From an uncultured Lachnospiraceae bacterium (GTDB lineage: Bacteria > Bacillota > Clostridia > Lachnospirales > Lachnospiraceae): a DNA stretch of 64,000 nucleotides. The position numbers were made by a program, and so were the translations under genes. Below the pieces are notes generated by a model. That model was not told the origin of the DNA and did no database searches. It was given only the letters and a program-made list of their open reading frames with translations. The stretch lies in assembly GCA_910586585.1 (NCBI GenBank), contig CAJUKA010000015.1, positions 1 to 64,000 on the forward strand, given 5' to 3'. Shown piece by piece: positions 16,659 to 24,884 of this stretch; within the stretch, counting starts at the first letter, position 1, and each line of letters opens with the position of its first letter.

Positions 16659-17729
16659 ATGTCAAAGGTACCTATATCGGTATGCATCATAGCCAAAAAT
16701 GAAGAGAGATTTATAGAAGATTGTCTGAAGCGTCTGAAGCCATTTGGTATGGAGGTTATTGTAACAGATACCGGCTCTACAGATCGCACAAAGGAAATTG
16801 CACAAAAGTATGCGGATAAAGTGGTAGATTTTGAATGGATAAAAGATTTTAGTGCCGCCAGAAATTATTGTGCTTCTTTTGCGAAAAATAATTGGATTCT
16901 TGCGCTTGATTGTGATGAATTTGTCAATTCAATCGATATCAGAATCCTTCGGATGCTGATGCAGAAATATCCGAAGAGAACAGGAGTTCTTAGACTGAAA
17001 AATCTTACGCGCGGTGAAAATGGTGAAATGGGATATCGAAACGATGATATTACCAGATTGTACAATAAGAATTTTTATACCTTTGACTATGCGATACATG
17101 AACAGATATGCCCCAAAGATATTTCAAAGCGTAATGAGCCTATGGATGCCTTTTTGCTTCCAATGGATGTAGTGCATCATGGGTATGCACTTGATGATGA
17201 GTCGATGAAAAAAAAGCAATTGCGGAATCTGGAATTGTTGTATCAGGAACTTGAAAGCACGCCTGACAAGGGATATGTATATTTTCAAATTGGACAGTCT
17301 CAGTTTATGCTGGAGGGTGTGCATGAAGCAATTGAGGCTTATGAGAAGGGCCTTGAATTTGTGACAGATACAGGGAAATACTATGTGCCGGAGCTGATTA
17401 TGGCGCTTGCCAAAACATATGTGGCAGCAGATAGAGTACAGGAAGCAATGGCATTGATGGATCGGTATGCGCCTCAGATTCAAACTGCAAAATATGTATT
17501 TACACATGCCAATGTATTGTGGGAAGCAGATCAGATCCTGCAGGCATTGGGAAATTATATCAAAGCGACAGCGATGCCAGACGCGAAAGATCTTGGAGGA
17601 GAATTAACGGTTTGTTATGGGCGTATTATCCAGATTTATGAAGCATTTGGGGAGAAGGAAATGGCAGAAAATTTTCATCAAAGATTTTTAGCCAGCAATG
17701 CGGACAAAGAGAAAGTCATAAAAGGATAA
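16659..17729 (+). CDS. Glycosyltransferase family 2 with TPR tail, copy 2
   Basis: A 356-residue paralogue of the 9302 gene. The GT-A domain has ISVCIIAKNEERFIEDCL, VTDTGSTDRTKEIAQ and the metal-binding LDCDEFVNS; the C-terminal half has TPR-like units (YFQIGQSQFMLEGVHEAIEA; ALAKTYVAADRVQEAMAL). It is expected to glycosylate flagellin in the cytosol before export. It is followed after only 21 bases by the truncated metalloprotease flagellin, so the two are probably co-transcribed. RBS GAGAAGGAGA precedes ATG 16659. Donor sugar unknown. Confidence 0.8.
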   Translation: MSKVPISVCIIAKNEERFIEDCLKRLKPFGMEVIVTDTGSTDRTKEIAQKYADKVVDFEWIKDFSAARNYCASFAKNNWILALDCDEFVNSIDIRILRMLMQKYPKRTGVLRLKNLTRGENGEMGYRNDDITRLYNKNFYTFDYAIHEQICPKDISKRNEPMDAFLLPMDVVHHGYALDDESMKKKQLRNLELLYQELESTPDKGYVYFQIGQSQFMLEGVHEAIEAYEKGLEFVTDTGKYYVPELIMALAKTYVAADRVQEAMALMDRYAPQIQTAKYVFTHANVLWEADQILQALGNYIKATAMPDAKDLGGELTVCYGRIIQIYEAFGEKEMAENFHQRFLASNADKEKVIKG

Positions 17730-17750
17730 AGCTTTTTCTGATGGCATTGT

Positions 17751-19238
17751 ATGGCATGGAAGCTTGCGAAGCAGTATGATCAGTTAAAGCAGATTCTCAA
17801 AAATGAGATCGTACCAAACGCAGTACTTTCTATTATAGATGCATATGCTCCAGCATATGACTTCTTGAAGGATTCTAGTATTGGAATGGGCTTGATGATT
17901 GGAGAAAATGGCGCAATTGCACCAGGAACACTTGCATATGTAGGGATTGGCTATTCTTATAATCCTGGAAATAATGAGGTCGTTCCTAACATGTTGACAT
18001 ACCAGCTTGGTGTAAATGTAGACGCATTGCAGTTTCAGGCTGATGGCTCTTTGACAGAGAAATCCAGAAATGAGCTGGAAGTAACAATCGTACATGAAAT
18101 GATGCATGGATTTATGGATGAAGCGCTTACAAACGGTATGACAGGAACAGTCAATGGAGTTCTTGAGAATGATAGATTTCCGAAATGGTTTATCGAAGGT
18201 ATGGCTCAGACAGCAGCAGGCGGATATTATGATGGAAATGACTGGGTAAATGGCGGACTTGGAATCAACACAAACGCTACAGATGCACAGATAAAAAATC
18301 AATTGACAGCTTTTCCAATTGGCGATTCAGATGACAGAGCAAATTATGGTACAGGATATCTTGCAAGTATGTATCTTGGATATCTTGCAGGCGGCAGCAA
18401 ATTGAATGCAGGAGCAATCAAGAACGGTCTGGGAACAATTCTTGCAGATCTCAGAGGCGGCAAAAGTCTTCAGGATGTTATAAATGGTTTGACAGGAAAG
18501 GCATCTATCGCTGATTTTGAAGCAGATTTTGCACAGAACAATGCAGTAATTGATTTTGTAAAAAGTCTGACAAAGCTTGTAGGAAATGGTACTGGCGGCG
18601 TGGTAGGAAATCTTGTAAAGAATGATGATATTCTTCCAAATACTGCAAAGCCAAATGTTTCATTATTTCAGCTTAATACAACAAAAGATACTGTTGCAAA
18701 TAAATATCCAGCAGAGTATGATGTGTTTTCAGGTGGTTCTGCAACAAATGCAGGGAAACCAGGAAGCATGACGGTTGTAGGCGGAACAAAGCCTTGGAAT
18801 ATCGGTCATAAGATCGCAGCAAATAAGCGTGCAACAGGTTTTGGTACAGCATTGCATATCGGTTCTGATGCAGATATGACAAATAAATTGCTTGTTTACA
18901 TTGACGCTATGGATGCAGAGAGCCTTGGTGTTTCAAAAGTTGATGTTCGTACAGAAGATCTGGCAACTATCTCAATAGAGCGCGTATCGCTTGCTATTGC
19001 GCAGGTGTCATCACAGCGTTCAGAGCTTGGTGCATATCAGAATCGCTTAGAGCATACAATCAAAAATCTGGACAATGTAGTAGAAAATACAACTGCATCT
19101 GAGAGCCAGATCCGTGATACCGATATGGCAAAAGAAATGGTAGCTTATTCAAATGTAAGTATTTTGCAGCAGGCAGGTCAGTCAATGCTTGCACAGACAA
19201 ATCAAAGCAACCAAGGAGTGCTTTCACTGATTGCTTAA
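17751..19238 (+). CDS. Metalloprotease flagellin (flagellinolysin type) lacking the N-terminal D0/D1
   Basis: A 495-residue protein. Residues ~1-270 form a zinc-peptidase domain with HEMMH at 115-119 and a third ligand E149 in PKWFIEGMA (gluzincin pattern). Residues ~370-495 are a normal flagellin C-terminus (NRLEHTIKNLDNVVENTT, RDTDMAKEMVAYSN, NQGVLSLIA). Flagellinolysins carry this peptidase in the variable loop of a complete flagellin and form proteolytic filaments. Here the N-terminal D0/D1, which holds the export and assembly signals, is absent; the frame simply starts at ATG 17751, with no clear RBS, right after a GT gene. It may be a silent cassette, a deletion product or a non-filament protein. 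Confidence 0.8.
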   Translation: MAWKLAKQYDQLKQILKNEIVPNAVLSIIDAYAPAYDFLKDSSIGMGLMIGENGAIAPGTLAYVGIGYSYNPGNNEVVPNMLTYQLGVNVDALQFQADGSLTEKSRNELEVTIVHEMMHGFMDEALTNGMTGTVNGVLENDRFPKWFIEGMAQTAAGGYYDGNDWVNGGLGINTNATDAQIKNQLTAFPIGDSDDRANYGTGYLASMYLGYLAGGSKLNAGAIKNGLGTILADLRGGKSLQDVINGLTGKASIADFEADFAQNNAVIDFVKSLTKLVGNGTGGVVGNLVKNDDILPNTAKPNVSLFQLNTTKDTVANKYPAEYDVFSGGSATNAGKPGSMTVVGGTKPWNIGHKIAANKRATGFGTALHIGSDADMTNKLLVYIDAMDAESLGVSKVDVRTEDLATISIERVSLAIAQVSSQRSELGAYQNRLEHTIKNLDNVVENTTASESQIRDTDMAKEMVAYSNVSILQQAGQSMLAQTNQSNQGVLSLIA

Positions 19239-19258
19239 GTTTACTTAATTATTGTATG

Positions 19259-19294
19259 AAACAAAAACGGATGCTTTTGCATCTGTTTTTGTTT
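19259..19294 (+). terminator. Terminator after the protease flagellin
   Basis: AAACAAAAACGGATGC pairs with GCATCTGTTTTTGTTT around TTTT, with one mismatch. Confidence 0.85.
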
Positions 19295-19493
19295 GTGCGC
19301 AGTTTAGGCAGAGGAACAGCACCGAAATACTTGCTTTGCGGAATTTGGTGTGAATTGTAACAATAGTAGGGTGTTTTGTATATGTGATTGCGGCAATATA
19401 TTGAAATTATAGTATAATAGAGCGATAATATTGTGTATTAACAGGACAATATTATAAATTGCGCAAAAAACATAATAAATTTAAAATAAATGG

Positions 19494-19522
19494 TTGACAT
19501 ATTCTGACAACTTTGATATTAT
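19494..19522 (+). promoter_or_regulatory. Sigma-A promoter of the mini-flagellin gene
   Basis: TTGACA, 17 bases, TATTAT: a near-consensus housekeeping promoter, unlike the flagellar-type promoters of the full-length flagellins. Leader about 90 nt. Confidence 0.8.
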
Positions 19523-19619
19523 ATAATTGTTAAGAGACAACACAAGATGATTGTGGATGGCTCAAAAGGGTAATAATTTATATATAAAGGATTGATTGTA
19601 TTCAACAAGGAGGTAAAGT

Positions 19620-19961
19620 ATGGAAATTAAGAACAACATCGCAGTTGGCGCAAAGACAGCAAATGAATTGTTTGCAACAAAATTAAAAGCAAATGAAAAA
19701 GAAGAAAAGCTTACAATTGGCCAGAAGTTGGCAGAAGAGGAAAAGGATGATGCAGTTGCACTTAGCCTGTCATCAAAAGCAACAGATGCATCAGAGTTTG
19801 CACTTGAGAATTTCAATTCGGCAGCAAGTACAATCACTGATATTTCCAAAGCAGAAGAAATGATTCGTGAATCAAATCGCCGTATTTTGGATCAGGCAAG
19901 TGATGCAGTTCTCACACAGGCAAATCAGACTGTGCCGGTTACTTCAGAGCTTTTAAAGTAA
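19620..19961 (+). CDS. Mini-flagellin-like protein
   Basis: A 113-residue protein that aligns by eye with both ends of flagellin and lacks everything between. The start MEIKNNIAVGAKTANELF parallels MVVQHNMQALNANRML; EEKLTIGQKLAEEEKDDAVA parallels TEKLSSGYKINRAADDAAGL; the end ISKAEEMIRESNRRILDQAS parallels the MAKEMVSYSNNNILMQAG segment. The smallest usual flagellins have about 270 residues. It could be a minor filament or junction subunit, a FliS-binding decoy, or a regulator. RBS is AAGGAGG. Its vegetative promoter suggests expression outside the late flagellar class. The homology is my reading; role unknown. Confidence 0.6.
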   Translation: MEIKNNIAVGAKTANELFATKLKANEKEEKLTIGQKLAEEEKDDAVALSLSSKATDASEFALENFNSAASTITDISKAEEMIRESNRRILDQASDAVLTQANQTVPVTSELLK

Positions 19962-19975
19962 ATTATAGAATCATA

Positions 19976-20009
19976 AAAAATCGAGCGTTTTTGCTCGATT
20001 TTTTTTTAT
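19976..20009 (+). terminator. Terminator after the mini-flagellin gene
   Basis: AAAAATCGAGC pairs with GCTCGATTTTT and is followed by more T. Confidence 0.9.
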
Positions 20010-20093
20010 GCACAGGCACGGAAAGGAATATACAGCGAAAGCTGCCCGCGCCTGGCGCGCGAGTAGGAGAAGATAAACCTTCCCTACTCGATT
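20003..20093. repeat. Dispersed intergenic repeat, copy C
   Basis: TTTTTTATGCACAG, a G/C-rich middle (GCCCGCGCCTGGCGCGCG), then GAGTAGGAGAAG...CTTCCCTACTCGATT. On the minus strand it lies just past the end of the 707-residue flagellin and its hairpin could serve as that gene's terminator. Confidence 0.5.
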
Positions 20094-20120
20094 ATAATAG
20101 GAAATTGCGGCAACGTGTTT

Positions 20121-22244
20121 TCATCCAATTAAGCTTAATATTCCTTGATTTTTCTGATTTGATTGTGCAAGCATCGATTGCCCTGCCTGTCCTAAAATAT
20201 TTAGGTTGGAATAATTTACCATTTCTTTTGCCATATCAGTATCGCGAATCTGCGATTCTGCATATTGTGAGTTCTCAGAAGAGTTTTGGTCAATATTGTA
20301 GGCGTGCTCCATACGGTTTTGGTAGGAACCAAACAGGGAACGCTGTGAACTAACAACTTCAAGCGCTTTGCTGACTTCATCAATGGCAGCAAGTGCATCT
20401 TCCTGGGTCAGTACATTAGTTCCAAACATACCAAGACTTGAAAGACGTAAGCATTCATAATCCATATTTATTTTGTCAGTGGTTTCAGAACCACTGTGGA
20501 TATTGAGATCGATATCATCATAGTAGCTGGTAACAGCATAGTCATATACCTGGGTAGGGGAATTATTTTGCGTTCCAGCATGGTAATCATAACCAGGTTT
20601 ATGGTTTCGGGTGGTCATATCTAGTACTGTATGTTGAGTGTTAAATGCATCCTGTAATTTTGCAAGAACACTTGCTTCAGTATCGGTTTTATCCACGGAG
20701 ATATTAAAGTAAATAGTACCTACATTAACAGAGGTAGGATTTGTATCTGTTCCGGGATAATGATTGAATTTTTGGTCAGAAGTTACATTAAATTGGAATG
20801 TCATAGTACCGCCTGACAAGGAGTTTCCTCCATTACCCTGCGCCAAAAGACCGGTATCGGCATCTGTAAGAATTGCGCTGACAGCATCTTCGGTATTATT
20901 ATTATGATCATTAGCGTATTTTGTATCTCCATGAGTGTTCAGATAATATTTATAGGTATTTCCGTCTGAGGCATGGTAGGGTGGATTATAGGTGGAATAA
21001 GACCACCATTCATTATAGTATTCAGCAACTTTTGACCCACCGGTTGTAGGTGGTAGCGTATTTGTATAACCTCCGTACTCTCTGTAAGGACTAAGCAGGT
21101 TGCTGATATCACTGGGACAACTGATACTTGCATAGTTAAATTTTGCAGTTACGGGTCCAAGTCCCTCCATATTAAAATGAAATTCATAAAGGCCATTATT
21201 ATTTTGGAAGTTACTTATTCCATTTAATAAGTCAGGCTCAACATCTGTAGTGGACTCCTGCATAAAATCATATCCTTCCTTGCCATTCTTTTGTGCTTCA
21301 ATTCTGTCGTAAACGGCAGCACTGAAACTCATGTTTGACGAAATTGTAATTCCTTTGGATGCAAGATAGCTGCTTTCGCCTTTCCAATACGCGTCTGGCG
21401 AACGGTAGATTGGAACATTATTCAATGCCGTAGCAAGCTGCGCAGTGGTTGCAGTGGGCTGTGCAGCGCATTTTACCTGGAATTCAAACATCGGTTTTCC
21501 TGCGCTGTCATAGAGTTTTTCTGTTTTTACACTGCCGTCAGCAGGATCGGTATATGTGACTTCTTCCAATAAATCCTTAGCCGTAATTGTATAATTATTC
21601 TCGCGGAAGGTATCCCAGTCAATGCTTTTGGTAGTATAGGTAATACCATTATATGCTCTCCACTGAACAGATACACCGTCATCTTCCGTTGCACAGATTT
21701 TATAGAGATCGTTTGGAAGGTATTCATAGTTTTCGTTGTTGACATCTATATTGATGTAGGAAGTCTGATTGATTGTGGCGGACTGTACATTTTTGACGCC
21801 AATGATTTCTTTTTGATCGAGTGGATTGTCTCCCTTCCAAATTTGACGCTCATTGAATGTTGTTGTGGTAAAGACACGCTCCATTTCCGCCTTTAAAAGC
21901 TGCACTTCATCATTGATATTTGCCCGGTCCGAGGCGGAGTTTGTACCATTTGCAGACTGTACAGCCAGCTCATTGATTCTTTGCAGCATATCATGCACTT
22001 CATTGAGCGCGCCATCCGCAACCTGCGCGTAGCTGATACCATCTTCAATATTTATAGCTCCCCTGTCAAGACCACGTATCTGCTTGCGCATTTTCTCAGA
22101 TATGGATAATCCGGCCGCGTCATCGGCACTGCGGTTAATTTTGTATCCAGAAGACAGTTTTTCTGTGCTGGACGCCAGTTCGCCAGATGAAATTTTATAT
22201 TGTCTGTTCGTGTTGAGTGCAGACATATTATGCTGTATTACCAT
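20121..22244 (-). CDS. fliC: Large flagellin 5, minus strand
   Basis: A 707-residue flagellin, the largest here and the only one on the minus strand. N-terminal D0/D1 is MVIQHNMSALNTNRQYK with STEKLSSGYKINRSADDAAG; the C-terminus ends RDTDMAKEMVNYSNLNILGQ and NQGILSLIG. The ~400-residue central domain is unlike those of flagellins 1-4, rich in Tyr, Asn, Thr and Asp. The C-terminal D1 is also the most divergent (NRMEHAYNIDQNSSE). It is divergently transcribed from flagellin 3. RBS AAGGGGG precedes the ATG at 22244. It probably builds a distinct or minor filament segment. Confidence 0.95.
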   Translation of the reverse strand: MVIQHNMSALNTNRQYKISSGELASSTEKLSSGYKINRSADDAAGLSISEKMRKQIRGLDRGAINIEDGISYAQVADGALNEVHDMLQRINELAVQSANGTNSASDRANINDEVQLLKAEMERVFTTTTFNERQIWKGDNPLDQKEIIGVKNVQSATINQTSYINIDVNNENYEYLPNDLYKICATEDDGVSVQWRAYNGITYTTKSIDWDTFRENNYTITAKDLLEEVTYTDPADGSVKTEKLYDSAGKPMFEFQVKCAAQPTATTAQLATALNNVPIYRSPDAYWKGESSYLASKGITISSNMSFSAAVYDRIEAQKNGKEGYDFMQESTTDVEPDLLNGISNFQNNNGLYEFHFNMEGLGPVTAKFNYASISCPSDISNLLSPYREYGGYTNTLPPTTGGSKVAEYYNEWWSYSTYNPPYHASDGNTYKYYLNTHGDTKYANDHNNNTEDAVSAILTDADTGLLAQGNGGNSLSGGTMTFQFNVTSDQKFNHYPGTDTNPTSVNVGTIYFNISVDKTDTEASVLAKLQDAFNTQHTVLDMTTRNHKPGYDYHAGTQNNSPTQVYDYAVTSYYDDIDLNIHSGSETTDKINMDYECLRLSSLGMFGTNVLTQEDALAAIDEVSKALEVVSSQRSLFGSYQNRMEHAYNIDQNSSENSQYAESQIRDTDMAKEMVNYSNLNILGQAGQSMLAQSNQKNQGILSLIG

Positions 22245-22380
22245 ATTTTAATCCCCCTTTAAAGCTTATATAAAAATTGAATCGTGAATAGGAAAACGTT
22301 CCTAGTTTACCATGCTTTTAGTTTCAATAACAGATATTGTCATCTTCTTGTGTAGTATAAAAAGCATCGTTTTAGTAACT

Positions 22381-22407
22381 ATATCGGCAGTTTTATTCCA
22401 AAAATAA
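22381..22407 (-). promoter_or_regulatory. Candidate sigma-28-type promoter of flagellin 5
   Basis: On the minus strand GCCGATAT (22388-22381) is a perfect -10 element; 15 bases upstream the -35 reads TTAT, a poor match to TAAA. It gives a leader of about 130 nt. Confidence 0.5.
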
Positions 22408-22719
22408 ATAAGTTTACAGAAAATTTTAAAAATTTTTCTAATTCCCCACACAATTCAAACAATTATGTTGACAAATTATGAAAAAGCAAGTAGCATAAAA
22501 ACAAAATCAGAATAGAAAATAATGTAAAAATTTTTTGAAAATAGGAAGGCGGATGGGTCAAACATATGATGGCAGCGCATATTTTTTATGCATGTTTACA
22601 CAGTCAGGCCCTACGAATCAAAGTGCGCAAAGTTGCTGTAATAGAGAATTATAGTTGAAATAAAATCTGATAAAAGCACATTATTTAAACAAATTATATA
22701 AACAATCTATGTAATACTA

Positions 22720-22746
22720 TAAATTTTCAGAAAATTTCGACGATAT
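22720..22746 (+). promoter_or_regulatory. Sigma-28-type promoter of flagellin 3
   Basis: TAAA, 15 bases, GACGATAT: one mismatch to the consensus. Leader about 95 nt. Confidence 0.75.
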
Positions 22747-22788
22747 AGAATTTGTAAACGAAAGAGAAAATCGCGAAAAAATTTTTCT

Positions 22789-22816
22789 TAACAGGAAGCC
22801 GAAGGCTGAACTGTTA
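22789..22816 (+). promoter_or_regulatory. Leader hairpin of flagellin 3 carrying ACAGGA
   Basis: TAACAG pairs with CTGTTA and encloses a second stem AGCC/GGCT; the GGA of ACAGGA sits in the internal loop. The right arm is part of a 17-base sequence repeated at 35417. Possible CsrA contact, weaker evidence than for flagellins 1 and 2. Confidence 0.35.
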
Positions 22817-22850
22817 CAATTTTTCTTTGCTGTACAAGGAGGGTATAAAT

Positions 22851-24521
22851 ATGGTAGTTCAACATAATATGCAGGCAATGAATGCGAATCGAATGCTTGG
22901 TATCAACACACAACAGCAGGCTGGCTCAACAGAAAAGCTTTCTAGCGGTTATAAAATTAATCGTGCAGCAGACGACGCAGCCGGGCTTGCGATTTCAGAA
23001 AAAATGAGAAAACAGATTAGAGGTCTGGATCAGGCATCTTCCAATGCGGAGGATGGAATCTCTTGTGTGCAGACTGCAGAAGGAGCGCTTGCAGAGGTAC
23101 ATGACATGCTTCAGAGAATGAATGAGCTGTCTGTGCAGGCGGCAAATGGAACCAATTCGGAGACAGACCGCCAATATATTCAGGATGAAATGGATCAGTT
23201 GGTGACCGAGATTGACCGTGTTTCTGAGACAACAAAATTTAATGAGATTTACCTTTTAAAAGGTGATGAAAAAAATAAGGGAACCTATAAGAGCTATATT
23301 GTCAATTATAAGATGGTGGACACGCCAAATCCCAATGCGGCGCTTCATGCGGAACCGCCTACAAAAAAGGATTATATTGGTCACAATACAGTATATTTTG
23401 CAGAGGCGGATATTACGACATCAGATTCTGATTCCCCTGTCAGTACAAAGAAAGTGCAGAACGGGGATGATTTCACACCCTACCTGAATGTTGCTGCAAA
23501 TGGTGTCAATTCCGCCTATGAAGGATTTATGGGGATTCAAATTAATTCTACAGTGTCTACATTGACCCAGCTGCAGGTAGATGGTATAAATAATGCTACG
23601 AATACAAAGGATAGTATTGATTTGATTTATGATGATACAGTGAAAAATCAAGTCAATGCCGCACGAGATTTGTACTTGTACAATACCGAGACAAAGACAA
23701 TGACACATATTGCCAAAGGGCAGGATATGACGGACTATCTGAATGCCAACAATGAGATAGTTGAAGGATTTTTATTGGTAGATAAATTAAGAGGGCCAAG
23801 AGTGACAGGGGAACTCAAACTGGATCCAGATAAAAATGGTGTTTTTGATCCATTTCCGTTTGATGCCACTACAATCGAACAGAATCGTTCCCATGCCCAG
23901 CTTTATGATGCGGATGGCAAAAAGGTTTCGGCAATGGCGCTCTATAAATATTTTAATGTAGACAAAAATAAAGATGGAAGTTATATGGGAGGGTTGTTCA
24001 GCTCAAAAGATGCAAATCCTAAAAGCGAGATTAAGATAGATGATATTAGTATTGAAGATTATGTCAATGTAGGAAATGGTTCGGATATTGCGAATGATTT
24101 GGCCTTTGATCTGCATGTTGGCGCTGATTCGGACGACACCAACAAAATTACTGCGCAGATTATGAGCCTTTCTTCAGCGGGGCTTGGCATAGAAAAGATT
24201 CATTCTAAAAAGGGAATCGGAATTGTGGACGATAGCGGCGACCTGGCAACGGATACCATTGATGTAGTAGCAGATGCACTAAAGAAAGTATCGACACAGC
24301 GCTCTCTTATAGGTGCGGTGCAGAACCGCTTGGAGCATACGATCAAGAACCTTGACAATGTTGTTGAAAATACCACACAAGCAGAATCCAATATTCGCGA
24401 TACTGATATGGCGAAGGAAATGGTGTCATATTCAAACAATAATGTGCTGATGCAGGCCGGACAGTCTATGCTTGCGCAGGCAAATCAGGGAAATCAAGGA
24501 ATTTTATCACTGCTGCAGTGA
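22851..24521 (+). CDS. fliC: Flagellin 3
   Basis: A 556-residue flagellin. Conserved ends: MVVQHNMQAMNANRMLG with NRAADDAAGLAIS at the front, NIRDTDMAKEMVSYSNNN and NQGILSLLQ at the back. The central domain (~150-440) is Asp/Asn/Thr rich and related to that of flagellin 4 (VYNGTD-like linker, LYDADGKKVSAMALYKYF). The start at 22851 is set by AAGGAGGG and the conserved MVVQHN; the longer frame is an artefact. It has its own flagellar-type promoter and terminator, so it is transcribed alone. Confidence 0.95.
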   Translation: MVVQHNMQAMNANRMLGINTQQQAGSTEKLSSGYKINRAADDAAGLAISEKMRKQIRGLDQASSNAEDGISCVQTAEGALAEVHDMLQRMNELSVQAANGTNSETDRQYIQDEMDQLVTEIDRVSETTKFNEIYLLKGDEKNKGTYKSYIVNYKMVDTPNPNAALHAEPPTKKDYIGHNTVYFAEADITTSDSDSPVSTKKVQNGDDFTPYLNVAANGVNSAYEGFMGIQINSTVSTLTQLQVDGINNATNTKDSIDLIYDDTVKNQVNAARDLYLYNTETKTMTHIAKGQDMTDYLNANNEIVEGFLLVDKLRGPRVTGELKLDPDKNGVFDPFPFDATTIEQNRSHAQLYDADGKKVSAMALYKYFNVDKNKDGSYMGGLFSSKDANPKSEIKIDDISIEDYVNVGNGSDIANDLAFDLHVGADSDDTNKITAQIMSLSSAGLGIEKIHSKKGIGIVDDSGDLATDTIDVVADALKKVSTQRSLIGAVQNRLEHTIKNLDNVVENTTQAESNIRDTDMAKEMVSYSNNNVLMQAGQSMLAQANQGNQGILSLLQ

Positions 24522-24562
24522 TATGTAGTCCAACGAATCAGAACAATTCGTTGGACTACATA
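24522..24562 (+). terminator. Terminator after flagellin 3
   Basis: A perfect 17-bp stem, TATGTAGTCCAACGAAT with its complement, across a 7-base loop. There is no long T-run. Confidence 0.8.
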
Positions 24563-24788
24563 ATATATAAATAATTACACGACATAAGATTGAAAATTTC
24601 CGGAAAGTGGTTAACCATATTTAGGTGATAGCTATAAAGACCAAACAATCAAGATAATTATTAAAAACTGAATTTAGTAAATGAATAAGAGTATTTTGCG
24701 GCAATATAAAGTACTCTTATTTTATTGGCTGAAAAATTATGTAATTATTTTATTTGAACAAATTATTTAAAAAATATATGTAAATCCG

Positions 24789-24815
24789 TTAATTTTCAGA
24801 AAACTTATCCGATAT
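24789..24815 (+). promoter_or_regulatory. Sigma-28-type promoter of flagellin 4
   Basis: TTAA, 15 bases, TCCGATAT. The spacer TTTTCAGAAAA is shared with the flagellin 3 promoter. Leader about 60 nt. Confidence 0.65.
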
Positions 24816-24884
24816 ATATAATGTAAATAAATAATTAATTTCATAAGGAACAAAAATAGCATTTAGCAAAGGGGAGTAAAGATT

